A DNA stretch of 64,000 nucleotides from Triangularia verruculosa (GCA_033296885.1 MU863885.1:310001-374000), one strand, 5' to 3'; shown: positions 33,682 through 46,358, numbered from the stretch's first letter. The notes: a model not told the origin generated them from the sequence alone. Numbers and translations are program-made.

Positions 33682-35576
33682 ATGGCCGACACAACAAAGC
33701 CCGTTGAGGTCGCTGCGACCCCCGCTCCTGTCGCCGAGCCTGTGGTCGAGACGAAGCCCGCCGAGGCCACCCCCACCGTTGCTGAGGTTTCCGAGACGGC
33801 TCCTGCTGTCGAGGCCACCCCTGCTGCCGCCACCGAGACTGAGGTCGCCGCCGAGGCTCCCGCTGCCGAGGCCGAGGCCGAGGAGGCCAAGAAGGAGGAG
33901 GAGGAGGAGGAGGAGGCCAAGCCCGTCGAGGAGGGCCACCTTGAGCACAAGGGCCAGGGCGCCAACTTTCCCAAGTACGTTGTGACGTTGCGCTGCTGTC
34001 GAGAACGCTTAGGACATTCATGACTGACAAACCCCTGCTTAGGAACTTCCTTTACACCAAGACCCTGTTCTGGTTCGGCAGCGAGCCCGTCAATGTCAAG
34101 GAAATTGCCTCTTTCAAGGCTGAGAAGACTGCTGATGTCGCCCACCACGTCACCTCGTGGGCTGCCGAGACTGGCAAGGGTCTCCTTTTCTACAGCGAGA
34201 AGGGTGACAAGGCTGCCCCTAACGGTGCTATCCAGCTTGTATGTTCCTTCCAGTCAATAGTTCACGGTACCTCCAATGCTAACCCTCAATTTTAGGCTGA
34301 GGCTACTGAGCCCGTCGTTGATGGCGCCAACAAGTTCCACTTTACTTCCAAGGGCCACAAGCACACCTTTAAGGCTGCTGCTACCTCTGACCGTGACAAC
34401 TGGGTCGCCCAGCTGAAGGTCAAGATTGCCGAGGCCAAGGAACTCGCTGCTACTGTCACCGAGTCTGAAACCTACAAGAAGACCCTCGAGAGCTTGAAGC
34501 CTGCTCCCGTCAAGAAGGAGGAGAAGGCTGCCGAGCCCGCTGCCGAGGCTGCTCCCGTTGCCTCCACTGAAGAGGCCGCTGCCGCTGTTGCCGAAGCTCC
34601 TGTTGAGGCTGCCGCTGTCGAGACCCCCCAGGAGGAGGCCAAGGAGGAAGAGAAGGCCGAGAAGACTGAGGAAGTCAAGAAGGAGGAGCCCAAGCGCCGC
34701 TCCGCCAGCCGCAAGCGCACTTCCATCTTCGGCAGCCTCCTCGGCAAGAAGGAGGAGAAGAAGGTTGCTGAGCCCACTGTCGAGACTCCTGCCACTGCTG
34801 AGGAGCCCGCCGCCACTGAGGCCGCTGCTTCGACCGAGACCCCTGCTGCTGAGGCCGTCCCTGCTGTCGAGGCTGCCCCTGTTGCCGAGACCACCGAGGC
34901 TGCTCCCGCTACCACTGATGTCGCTACCACTGAGGCCAAGCCTGAGGAGAAGGCTGAGGAGAAGAAGGATGAGGTTGCTGAGACCCGCCCCGCTGCTCCC
35001 ACCAAGCGCTCCAGCATCTTCGGCAGCCTCCCCTTCGGCAAGAAGAAGGCTGCTCCTGCTGCCGAGACTCCCGTCAAGGAGGTCCCTGCTGCCACTGAGG
35101 CCGTCGCTGAGACTGCCCCTGTGATTCCTGCTGTCGAGACCACTGAGCCCCTCTCCGCCGAGGTCTCTTCCCCCGCCAACGTCCCCACCGAGACGACCGA
35201 GGTCGCTGCTGCCCCCGCTGAGACCAACGGCGAGACTAGACCTGCTATCAAGAGCGACAAGCGCAAGAGCTCTCTCCCCTTCGGCCTTGGCAAGAAGAAG
35301 GAGTCCGCTTCCTCTGACGAGGAGGGTGAGAAGGTCAAGTCCCCTTCTGCTTTCTCCAAGTTCCGTGCCACCATCAAGGGCAAGGGCAAGGCCGAGAAGG
35401 TTGAGGAGAAGAAGGAGGAGACTCCTGCCACCGAGGCCGTTGCTGAGGAGAAGGCCGAGGACGAGAAGAAGGAGGAGGAGGCTGCTAAGGCCGCCGAGAC
35501 CACCGAGGCCGCTGCTGCCGAGGAGGAGAAGCCCAAGGCCGTCGAGGCCGCTCCCGTCGTCACCGCCACCGCTTAG
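33682..35576 (+). CDS. PH-domain protein with Ala/Glu/Lys-rich repeats
   Basis: Three exons: 33682-33974, 34043-34238 and 34296-35576, with GTACGT and GTATGT donors and TTAG acceptors; 589 residues. Residues 1-95 are Ala/Pro/Glu-rich and acidic. Residues about 96-200 form a pleckstrin-homology-like domain (NFLYTKTLFWFGSEPVNVKE, GKGLLFYSEKGDK, KFHFTSKGHKHTFKAAATSD, RDNWVAQLKVKIAEAKEL) that likely binds membrane lipid. The rest is a disordered Ala/Glu/Lys tail holding three related basic motifs: RTSIFGSLLGKKEEKK, RSSIFGSLPFGKKK and KSSLPFGLGKKKE. Similar fungal proteins carry names such as meiotic expression up-regulated protein 6; I only partly trust that link. Codon use is strongly biased to GCC/GCT, GAG, AAG and CCC, which suggests high expression. 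Start ATG 33682 follows a CT-rich leader. Confidence 0.85.
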
Positions 35577-37070
35577 GTTACGAGGCGGACTCCCCTCGAG
35601 TAGCCCCGATGCCGGCCAATGACGCATGGAAAATGAAAACACGAAAACATAGAGCGAGTTCATGAATGACCACCCCATAATCAATTCATCACACGCACCA
35701 CCCACTGAGAGAAAATTAATACACAACGCATACCCCCTATACCCCTGGGTTTTGTCGGAAAGGATCTGCATTTCAAAGTCAAGATACCCGTCGGGATTGG
35801 ATTCGCTTGGCAGTCAGTTTGTCGTTTGTGGCACGGTCTCCTAGCTACAGCATCTGTCATATAGGGCTCAATCTTTGATCACCTCCCGTCTTTTTCTTAC
35901 TGCTTGCTTTGCTCGTCGTTTTGTTTTGGCTTTGGTGTTTTTACTGCTGGAGGTTGTGCGCAGTTGAGTTTTTCCTTTTTCCCTTTTTGATACCCAAAGT
36001 ATACCCCTTCTTTCGGTCCGCATCAAGTCAGTCGTCTGTTTATTGGCTTTTGGGCCATCGAAAGAAGCAAAGGTGGTTGTGAGGATAGGGGATGATGAGG
36101 AGAGTGAATGCGAGAGGGTGGGAAGCAAAATGGGGGGGCACAGCATTGTGGCTTCGTGGGATGGATCTGGTTGTGGTTGTTTGGTCGGCTCGTTTGTGTT
36201 GTGTGAATGATGGATGTAAACGATGGCAAGGATGTCAGTAGGACGGATGGCATGTGGTGGAGGAGCGGAATTTATTCTATCTCCTGGTCTTGCACTTGAC
36301 CCGCTGCCACGTAGGGCATTGGGAGAAAGGCAGGCTGCGGTTGAAGAGTATGGACACTTTTTTAATAGCTAATTAATATACCTCTCGCGTGCTGAGTTCG
36401 TCTCTATCTTTTGTTTCTACCTGATGTTGCAAATCTTTGTCAACCCTTTCAGTGATTATTTGATATCATGGATTCGCAGCAATGGGCAGTCCTTACATCT
36501 TTCGAAAAGCTTATGTAGAAACAGCCACGGTACAGCTAAGCACGATGCACGAAGAGCTCGCTGGAACATCCAAGTGTAAAACAGACAGACGGAGGGAGAA
36601 CTATTATTTCTTGTCTTTTTTGCTTGCTTTGTGCGACCCCTAATTATCAAGTTGCCATTTGCACTCCCAACACCCCATCCGGTGACGGACCCATCCATCA
36701 TGCCAGAGATATTTGTACCCAAGAATGAATGACCAATGATAACCACCCAGCAAAAAACAACCAGCCCCCCTTTCCGCCCCCTTCTCCCCGCCTCTCTTCT
36801 ATCACCGCCGACCAGCAGACAAATACACTCATGGAATCCTTTCCAAAATAGCTAGAATTAAGTTGTATCGAAAACCACTGTATAAAAAAAAAGGACCAGC
36901 ACCGCCCTGCCTCCCATACACCTCTCACCCAACCCCAACCCCAGAGATGAAGAGAGGAAAAATAAAAAGCATTGGTAGGTATCATATATCTCATCCCCAT
37001 CCCAATTTCGCCCCGAGCCCAGCATTATTCGTCAACAACTCAAAGCAAAACAACAGCACCGATCTTTTTT
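35577..37070. other. Convergent 3' region of PH-domain and histidine kinase genes
   Basis: About 1.5 kb with 3' untranslated sequence of two convergent genes. Short open frames have no features. TTAATAGCTAATTAATATA at 36361-36379 is AT-rich and may be part of a 3' end. Nothing else was recognised. Confidence 0.45.
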
Positions 37071-40000
37071 TCATGCTTCACACGACAATGTCTTGTACTT
37101 CGCAACCAACTCCTCGATTTTCGGCAGCAACTCTTGCAGGCGGAACGGCTTTGATATTACGTCGTCCTGATTTGTGCCATTGCACGTCAGCGTCCTCCAA
37201 GGTCGTGTGTTTCAAAAAAAAAAAAAAAAAAAAAAAAAAAGGGGGCAAAAACTTACAACTCCAGCGGCCTTTGCGTTCTCTATCTGCTCAGGCCGCGCAT
37301 AAGCCGTCACCGCGATAATCGGCACATGGCCCGTCAGCACCCCCTTTCTCTCCAGCCTGCGAATCTCCCTGGTGCAGCTCATGCCGTCCATCACCGGCAT
37401 CTCGAGGTCCATGAGGATCACCGAGATGTTGCGGTTGCTTTCCTCCCCGTCAGCCTCTTCTTGCTTTTCGCCGTCTGCCATTTTCCCATCCTCGTCGTAG
37501 CCGTCGGGGAGTATTTCTGAATCTTGCCGTTGTGGAGGAGGTGGGTGTTCGTTTTCTTCGGCAGCAGCGATCTTGTTCCAAAAGCGTGACTTGCTTAACT
37601 CAATGAGCGCTTCTCCGCCATGGTTGGCGACGCGGGTGTTCTTTCCTGATCGCTGAAGCTGTCGCTGTAGTACTTTTTGATTGACGAGGTTGTCCTCGAC
37701 GATGAGGATGTCCATCAATGAACTGTTGTTTGGAGGGTCTCTGGCGGGTTTGGGCAATGGACCCGCGAGCGCTGGTCCGTCAAGCACGGCTGTGATCGGT
37801 CCGGGCTTCGGCGCTGGTTGTTCTGTTTGCGGAGGTGGAGCATTTGTCTGCTGAATTTGCCTAGGTGGTGTTGGTTGAGGGGTGGGGGCGGCGGCTGAGA
37901 GGTCGACCTGGGGGTTGTCAGACTTTCGACTCTTGATATAGAAGGCAAAAGTGCTGCCCTCGCCCTTTTTGGACAGGACTCCGATTTGACCACCTTGCAA
38001 CTCGGTCAGTATCCTGCAGATGAAGAGACCTAAGCCTGAACCGCCATATTGGACATGTGTTCTGGGGCTCGTCTGAGAAAATCGCTGGAACAGAATTTTC
38101 TTTTCGTCGTCGTCCAGACCAGGTCCTGTGTCTGTCACGGCTAGATGGAGATGAATTTTCTCTCCATCAGCCCAGTCAGGCTCATCGGTAAGATCTCCTT
38201 GATCAGGGTGTCGCGGTGGAATGTAGGATAACCCGCTTTCCTTCTCAACTTCTCTTGACGCTCCAAGTCTGATCACGATCGAGCGAGTCGGCCGTCCCTG
38301 TGTAAATTTGATGGCATTGGTCATCAGGTTGATGAGCACCTGCCGAAGCCGGGATGGATCCAGTTTAACCCAGTCAAGCTCGAGAGCCCGGTATGAATCT
38401 TCAACAATAAACTCTCCCGTGATGTCGTTGGACTGGAGCTCAGCCTCAAACATTCTAAGCACGTTCTGCACCACCATGATAGGTTGTACATCAACGGGAG
38501 TAACCAGCAACAGATTGGAGTCGAGTTTGGAGAGCGTCAATATATCGTCGACAATCCGTTTCTGATGGCTGGCGCATAGAGAGATGGTGTTTGCTGCCTC
38601 GACACAGCTCTCGACAAGCAGGTTCAACTCGCCAAGGGTATGCTCCACCGGACCTTCCCCGCGTTTGAACTCATTAAGGCTCGAAGATATCTCATCTGCG
38701 CATTGAAGAATAGCGCTCAGAGGGTTGCGCATTTCATGACTTGTTATGTCGATGAAGTTTTCTTGCTGTCGCTTCAGCTCGACCGCCTCATGTCGCCTCT
38801 GCTTCTGGAAATCCTCGGCCCACTTTTGCTGCGAGATGTCTGTCAGACAGCCAAAGACGCTCTTGAGCTCACCGGACTCGTCCTTCTCTGGGTACGCACT
38901 CATCAATGCCCAGATATCGACCGAGTGGCCGTCTATCAGCCTTTTCGAGCCCCGGAATCGGAACTCATGCGTGACGGCCACCTTATCTTCCAGCAGCTTG
39001 CGCCAAACTTCCTCCACGCCCGGCCTATCTTCGTCCCGAATGGTGTGCATCCAAGAGTCGGGGCCGCTCGTGCTTCGTTCATTGCCCGAGATGCGGTAAA
39101 TCGATTCATTCCCGAAAGTTATCTGACCTTGACCGTCGGCAATGAACAGACCGACCGGTCCAAACTCCGCCATCCTTGTGAAGCGATATTCGCTCTTAAC
39201 GGCTTCCTGAGTGCGGAGATGCAACTGCATCGAGAGCTCCTGACGGTCCAGGGCAGCCAACCGCGCGGCTCTTTGTCCTCGCTTGATTTCCTCCTCGAAT
39301 AAGACCACAGAAGCCATGGATGTTGCGAGTTGACGCGAAAGCAAGTTGACAAAGAGTTTGTAATTATCGTCGTAATGTCGTCGAGGGTTGATACCCAACA
39401 CGATGAAGCCGACCACGGCATCCCCTGATGTTGTGGGGTGCACTGGAAACACAACAATTGTCGTACATGGGTCTCTGAAGCCCTTCCATTCGAGTCCCTG
39501 GATTAGGTCGACTGGGAATGTGCCGTCCTCTAGACTGAGAATGATGGGCGTGTCCGGATCGGCCATCGATTCGAGCATGTAATGAGCGAATCCCTCGTCG
39601 CATGACCGCAGGTTTATGGATGGCACAGCGCATGGGTGCCCTTCAGGAACACCAATCGAGCCCTCCAAGCTGATCAATGGGGGGTGGTTGAGGCTTCCCG
39701 AAGCCATAGACCCGATATCGCTTTCGCTGTCCTCGCTCACCGAGTAGATGAGCGCGAAGGGAACATCAAACTCGTTGTACTCGAGGCCCCTTTGAAGCTG
39801 CTTCCAGAAGCCCTTGACATCCCTGGCCTGTGAGGTCTTGACACCAACCTCTCGGAGTGTTAGCATTCTGCGCTCGCTGATCTTGCGCCGTGTGTTTTCA
39901 AAAGCAGGGTTATAAAGTGCCACCACAGTACCATCGCTACCCACCAAGGGAATAATGGCCCAGTTGAAGAACGTCTCCTCAAGAAACCCGTGGCGGGTAA

Positions 40001-41759
40001 TGAAGAGAAGATCATCATGCTTCATGGTCGCCCGCCCATCGTTCCAAGCAGCATCGAATACCGGCTCCAGGTCGTCCCATATCTCCGACCAGGCGTCCTT
40101 GTATCGGCTACCCATAAGATGCGGGTGTTTTTGGCCCGCGAGCGTGATATATGCCTCGTTATATATTGCAACAAACTCTGGGCCCCAATACAGCGCTGCA
40201 GGATGAGGACTTCCCATGATCATGTTGGACATGATGCGCAAGTCATTCGGCCATGTTTCCACGGGCCCTAAAGAGGTAGATCCCCAGTCAACCGATCGAG
40301 CAAACTGATGATGAGGCCCAAGATTCGGGTCATCCAGCGGTATGCGAGTCCAATCGAAGATGGTCTGTAACTGAGGCAGAGGCGCAGACATGAGTGGAGG
40401 TGGCGTCACAAGCACCATATCATCGACAGACTGGACAACCGTGTCGGCCACTGACCCAGCCCTGCTTCGCGGCTCCGAGTGAGCGCGAACATGCACCTCT
40501 GCTCCGGGTCCAAAATAGTCCCCACGGTCTCTCGGTGGCCCTGCTTCGCGGCCAGTCCATGGTCCGCTATGAGCCCAGGGCGGCGGTGGGTTTGTCGAGC
40601 TGGGAGGCGTTGGCGTTCGGGACTCGAGGGCTTGACTGTTTCCACGGATTACTCGAAAGCGACGTCGCAGAGTCGAAGAGACCCAGTTCATTCCCGCCCA
40701 TGTCGGAGAAGGAGCTGTAGTGCTATCCCGTGAGGTCCTATCCCGCACAAGAGTTACAGCCCAGGATTTGAAGTGGGCAAACTCGGTATTGTGACCCTCG
40801 GCCGAAGTTTCAGTTTGCAGGCGCTCCAAAAGATCCTTCGACGCCTTGAGCGCGGAATTGGCATAGATTATCCGCAATGATCCGGGACCAAAGTTTGCTG
40901 ATTCGTTAAGGTCAATCATGAATGTCGGCCGCTCGTCTTGTTCCAACAACTCGACCACGCCTATACCATGAAGTAATTGGCCAATATTGGACGACGGCCA
41001 GCCATCTGGGCTGCGCGATGGATTTGATTGCTCCGCCGATGACCAACTCCCAGGAGTACCTGACGATCTCGAAGGGCTGGCTGTAGTGACTGCCTTGGGA
41101 AGGCGTAAAGTGGTGAAGCCCTCGTGGCCCTCATGGCTTCCCATCATCGATGCTGCTGCCTCGGGGTCCATAAATCCAGGTAGATGGTTCATTCTAATCC
41201 CACGCGCCGAGTTTGAAAAGAAGAGTGGGGATGCTAGATCGGGATTCGTTGGCGGTAGTTTGCCGGACGTGTCGTGGGCAGGCGGGAGTGAACTAAGGCG
41301 CGGCTTTTTCAGAGGAGATCCCAAGGGCCGAGTCAGACGAAATTCGGCTCCGGGTTGTCTTTTCCCCAAGGCACCTGGCGTTACCCTGGGAGGCTCAGAC
41401 GACGATGTCGTTGAGGGAGACCAGAGCCCGGAATCAGCTGAAACTTGCGGACCTAACCCGGGCAAAGATCGGGCTAGGGAGAAGGTTGTTGACACGTCGG
41501 AAGCATGCCGGCTGCTATTAGAGGAGGATGCCCACTCGCTCACAACTTCGTCGATGTTCGCCCCGGGGGTCCCGTTGAACTGATCGCTGCTGTCGTCGTG
41601 GCAAGAGAAATAGTCGACCGGTCCGGGGTTGTCTCGACGGGACGCGAACGGGGGGGTCTGCTCTAGCGGAGGGGCAGACACAGGAGGGATCTGGGAGTCC
41701 AAAACGACGGCGGTGAAGCCAGGAGGAAAGCAATGATCGGTTCTGTCCTCCAGCGTCAT
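37071..41759 (-). CDS. Hybrid histidine kinase with PAS-type sensors and receiver domain
   Basis: Two exons, 41759-37257 and 37166-37071, with intron 37256-37167 (GTAAGT donor, CGCTGAC branch point, ATCAG acceptor); 1532 residues. The first ATG in frame is 41759 (MTLEDRTDHCFPPGF); an upstream exon is possible. The N terminus (1-440) is Ser/Pro-rich. Then come PAS/GAF-like sensors (VDWGSTSLGPVETWPNDLR; FTRMAEFGPVGLFIADGQGQ). Kinase: H-box SHEMRNPLSAIL with His1008, N-box INLMTNAIKFT, G-boxes VTDTGPGL and GGSGLGLFICRIL. The receiver starts near 1347 (ILIVEDNLVNQ), with phospho-Asp1451 (ILMDLEMPVMDG). The conserved Lys lies in exon 2 (DDVISKPFRLQELLP). The receiver holds an acidic insert of about 45 residues. 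Such kinases signal through an HPt protein to response regulators that control stress responses and development; the stimulus is unknown. Confidence 0.92.
37214..37240. repeat. A27/T27 homopolymer inside a histidine kinase intron
   Basis: Twenty-seven A on the plus strand (T on the coding strand) in the last intron, close to the donor. If the intron is missed, the frame runs into a string of Phe codons. Confidence 0.9.
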
Positions 41760-44700
41760 GCCCAAGCGAGCAACAGTGCCAATATCAAAAAGTCCCCCAA
41801 CAGCCCAACAGGCGAGGCTTTCCTTGGGTGAGCTTGTAGCACCAGCCTCAATTTACGAAGGAGAGTGGCGGCAAAGCTATCACCTTCCGCCACCTAAAAC
41901 TGCGACCGACAGACAGAAGCGGTTGACGGACAACCAAAACAGGGGCTGTTCCTTTCAGGCACCAGATGCTCCCGGGCAGCAGGCCATTGACTGCCGTGTC
42001 AAAGATGAGACGAACTTTTTTTTTTTGGTCCGGACCGAATATCCTCGGAATGAAAAGCTCGCCCGACAGCTGGTGTTCCTAGCAAATGGGTGGAGTGAGA
42101 GCTGATATGTGCTGTCGCATGCGGCAGCTTGGCCTGGATACCTTGTTGCTTCGTGTTGTGTTTGCGCCTTTGGCAGGTATCGTTCAGTCAGCTGTGCCTC
42201 GACTCGAGCAGCGGTCTTGCAGTCTCGAGCAATCTGGAACCTTGAGAGACGACAAAGTGTATTTTTTTTTTGTTTGGACGAGGAAGAGGGCACAGGATAG
42301 GGTTTGCACTGGGATCTCTTGGGCGGGCAGCTGGTCATGCAAATGCGAATCCGAATCGAAATCGAAATCGAAATCGAAATCGAAATCGTAAATCGAAACT
42401 GGTCGACTGACTAAGAAAAAAGTAACTTTGGGGAATGGAAGCACGGCGAGCGGTGGACTGGCCAGTCGCGGGGAAAAAGCGACGTTGTCGAAGGATGTGG
42501 ACGTCTACGGAGTAGAGATGGATACGCTACCTGAACTTACAGCGCGGGCGTGCAGCAGCAAAAGACAGACAGCCCAGGCCTGGCACCTGAGTACGGCTGG
42601 CCTAGTTAGCGCTGGCATTCAAATGCGTTTCCAGAAAGAAACCCCCCTCTGCTCCTTTGTTCATCTTCCCAGCGTCGCTCGTTGTTGCTGGGTGTTGCTG
42701 TAAAACGGTGCGTCAAAAGTGGACTGACGAGGTTTCGAGGGCTTCCCCAGCAAAGCATGATGGAGAGAACAGGGTCTGACGGTCCATGGAGGTCTGGCCC
42801 GCGGGTTCGTGCAACAACAACACCACGGGCCCCTGCAATTCACGCCGTATTATTTCCCGTCACCTCAACAGCCCGCCGATACGCTGATACCGCGGTTTTC
42901 ATGGTCCGGTGCGCTGGCCGTTCCTGCCGAATGCTGCCTGTAGAATCGGAAACTCTGCCTGCCATCGTAAAATCACAATCCTTCTGCCGAGATTCCACTG
43001 CCATCTGGAGACACCCTTGCCTTTATACTCGTGGCCCGACCTCCAGCAGCGCCCGGCGGTCAGTACGGATATGCTGTGCGCCCAAGTGAATCCCGCCCGG
43101 AGCAATGATTCCATCCCACTTCCCGCTTATGTAACGGCCGTAGTCTACCCGGCAGTCATATCACCACCCCAAACGCCGACCTGTTGAGCACGGTCACGAC
43201 GGCACCGCTAGACAGTCCTATCAGACAGTCCAGCGCAGGACGGTGCCGATCTAGCGTTCTGGAAGGGCCTATTCCCGCCCTCCAGCTTGGCTCCCTCGGG
43301 GAACACGGCTCAACCCAATCACAGGCCAGAGAGCATGTCTTCCAGGTAAGGAAATGGCCTGATGATGCTTGCAAGAGGAGCAGCCAAATTCCCATGAAGG
43401 GTGGGAGCGGCATTTGAAAATCCCATCTCCGATCACTCACAGCTGCCCAGGATGCTCAAACAGGCGGCAGTTTTCTCTTCTTTGACATGTGGTGAAGCTT
43501 GCTGAGAGTGCGCGTGTCGTGGCATTCTGCTTCGCTAACTGACATATAATGCTACCCCTCCGGATCGCCCATCCGTTCAGGCATTGAACGGTGTGTATCT
43601 GAGCCGCCATGCCAGGCTAACCCGATGTTGTGCATTATCTCGATCTCAGCAACAAAAGACCGGTCCGAAAATAAACGGCACGGCTCCGTTTCTGCCGAGG
43701 CCAGGCCCGATCTATCGGAATATCGATCGGAGTTCGGTATCCGTAATACGTAACGTTATCTAGACTGAGCAGCGAGGCTGGAGCTGTTTCTGACATCTCC
43801 ACTCGTCAACAATTCGGCTTAGTTACTGTCTACTGTCTTGACTGAATATGAGGATGTTATCTCAGCTTTTTACATGCTGAAAACGCATCTGGATATATCT
43901 GAAAGGTACTCCGTATTGCTCAGAACACAGCTTTTTCCACCGCCGAACGATGACAGTTCACGATGCCGACCAATCCGGAAGCCAGGACGGGTGCCCGAAT
44001 GCCCGGGCCTCCGCTTGCACGGCCGCCCGGACTGGCAAGTTCAGCCGATGCCGCCTCCCGTCCGCTCTGCCGCCCAACGACCCGACAGCACGGCGACATA
44101 GGTGCCGCTGGAGAGTATGCTCCTGGGTGACGGGTGATGGTGATAATGGGTGATGAAGTCGATGCGACGATGCCACCGGCGCGTGTGGTGGGCACACAAA
44201 TGAGCACACCACAGAAGACCGTTGGATGTTTTGGCCAACCAGCACCTATTGGTGGACGAGAGGGCACACCCACAAAGTCGGGAGACCGCGCACTTACTCG
44301 CACCTCAGTCATCAGTCACTCACCTCGCCTGTCGACCATGAAATCTCTCTTGCGGCTCGCTCACTCACAGCGGAGTCCAGCTGCCCGCTGGTGAAGCAAT
44401 GCGCTCTCATGTCTGGTGGGTTGCACCAAGCGGTTTCCCAGCTGCCGAGCGGTGTTCATGCCATCCCTGGCAGCCCGGCAGCAGCCGTCGGCCCCCTGCT
44501 GTTCGCCGCGAGACGCCGCTGTGATTGGGCGAGAGGATCAGAGCTGGGCGCTTACAGCAACGCCGCAACGACGCTTGCTCGGGGCTCTCATTGGGTCGTC
44601 AAGCTGTGATTGACAGACCAGCTGCATCTTTTCAGGCTATCGCCTCTGGCCTGGGCGGCAGCACGGCATGCACAGAAGAGAGGGGAATGGACGGTTGGTT

Positions 44701-45027
44701 GGTGCTGCCAATGACCCCGAAAATGCGATGGGAATGCAGCTTCTAATAAAAATCACGGTTCGCCTGTCTCTTCCCCCCTCCTTTCCTTCCCGTGATACCA
44801 AGGTGAACTTTGCGACAACTTTGCGAACGCCAATTGAAGAGGTGCTGGCGGGCAGTGTGTCTCATGAGGGACCGACTGCGATTGCGACGTGATATCCATG
44901 TGAGATAGCCTCACCTCGCTGCCGGCGATTTTGCTGGATCATTGAGTGAGAGCGCGCGCGGACAAAAGGACGACAGCCTTATCAGCCGAACGACCAAGGT
45001 GAAACCTTCAACACCAAGACCTTCAGA
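41760..45027. other. 3.3-kb intergenic region
   Basis: Lies between divergent genes (histidine kinase and the four-TM protein). Two T-runs (42017-42026, 42262-42272) and a (GAAATC)n microsatellite at 42346-42398 are visible. Open frames of up to 130 codons overlap on both strands without features. A C/T-rich stretch near 44766-44790 may belong to the leader of the four-TM gene. Confidence 0.4.
42346..42398. repeat. (GAAATC)n hexanucleotide microsatellite
   Basis: About seven near-perfect GAAATC units with small changes at both ends, in the long spacer upstream of the histidine kinase. Confidence 0.85.
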
Positions 45028-46025
45028 ATGGGCTACCGACTCCTCCACCGCCCATGGCGGGCAAAGAGGCCTCTGTACTGGGGCATGGTTCCCGAGCTTG
45101 CCGGCATCATTCCTCTTCTTGTTCTCTTCGGCGTCCAGCAACCTGATGCGTGGAGGACATTATTCTGGCGCATCGGCGCCGACTACAAGCTCAACTCCAG
45201 CCCGACAATGCTGCTGTATGCCTACGCCAACCACAGGCCACTCCCGACCATCCCATTTGTCTGGTCGCAAACGTATGTCTTGCTGTTCGTCTCGAGCTAT
45301 GTGTCGAATTCATTCTAACCCCCCCTGGGCCAGATTGACAACCTTCAACATGGCCATCACCATCGTTTCTCTGTTCATCCTTCTCGCCAAGATGATCGCG
45401 ACCATCATGAAGATCTACTATCCCATCATCGGAACGGTGGTCGGCACCTCGCTCACCGCTCTGTACGCCGTGAGCATGTACGGGCAAGCGGGGCCTGATT
45501 ACGCGGACCCGAGATATCCGAGCTGGACGCCGTGGTACCTTCGCAAGTCGTGCGACCTGGCGATTCCCTACAACGCAGTCAAGAGCTGCCAGATGTCCAA
45601 GGGGTCGTTTGCCGTGACGGTGTACATGGTGTTGGTCTTCCCGCTCTCATGGCCTGTTTTCCGTTGATCTATATCATGCTGACAAAGAAACTAGGACTGT
45701 ATACGCCGTACAAACTGGCTTTGCCATCTGGGCCATGTGGCCGAACAAGATGCTCGACATGATGGACGAGAGCGACGACGACGAGTACGGGTATCACTCT
45801 GCCGGAAAGGACAAGGGCGCCAGCGTGGAGATGACCACTCCCATCAGCCCGGAGGAGGGCGGGTACTACCAACCTCAACAACAGCAACAGATGAGTGGTG
45901 CTGCCGGGGGTGGCGGCAGCGGAGGTTTCACGCATAACCCTATGCCGTTTACGCCGAGGACGCAGGCTTTCCACACTCTGGATAGGAAGCTACCTTTGAG
46001 GGTTGAGACCTACAACAATAGGTGA
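45028..46025 (+). CDS. Four-transmembrane fungal membrane protein, function unknown
   Basis: Exons 45028-45272, 45334-45630 and 45695-46025; 290 residues. Intron 1 has a GTATGT donor and a GCCAG acceptor. Intron 2 ends at ACTAG after a branch point TGCTGAC; its donor is most likely GTTGGT at 45631, and GTACAT at 45622 would also keep frame and drop three residues. Four hydrophobic helices are visible: MVPELAGIIPLLVLFGV, TTFNMAITIVSLFILLAKMI, PIIGTVVGTSLTALYAVSMY, and one rebuilt across intron 2 (VTVYMVTVYAVQTGFAIWAM). The topology recalls MARVEL-like tetraspan proteins. The tail is cytosolic and hydrophilic, with acidic DESDDDEYG, a QPQQQQQ run and a Gly-rich linker. I do not know its function. 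It is convergent with SSADH. Confidence 0.75.
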
Positions 46026-46358
46026 TCAGCCGGGAAGAATTGGGAGAAAGTGTATGATATCTTCTTATGGTGGGAGGGAAAGGAGGAAAATACCCCTGCG
46101 ACACAAGCAGTCCTCTCTTTGTTTTATATGTGTTTTTATTACATTTCTAATTCATGTCTCTGGATAAGGGCAGGCAGGGGTTTGGACAGGGTCCGTCAGG
46201 TGCCTATACAACACAAAAGACCGATGAACAATCACTGAACCAGTCTGATGTTAATCTTTTAAGAATAGCTTGCAATTTGCTACCGCTATAGCTAGGCTCG
46301 TCGTGTTAAACTAAACCCCACTTTTCATATCTCATAATCATCCGTCTTGATAACATCA
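46026..46358. other. Short convergent 3' region
   Basis: 333 bases between two stop codons, holding both 3' ends. No other feature was seen. Confidence 0.5.

Noticed and set aside
34472..35569. Another 365-codon minus frame in the same place
   Set aside because: Same cause; Ala/Ser-rich antisense of the Ala/Glu tail.
34254..35771. Long minus-strand open frame of 505 codons opposite the PH-domain gene
   Set aside because: It is a shadow of the GCN/GAG/AAG-biased codons of the real gene; it reads as Leu/Gly/Ser low-complexity sequence and crosses its introns.
42184..42444. Minus frame with a repeated Asp-Phe run
   Set aside because: It is only a translation of the GAAATC microsatellite.
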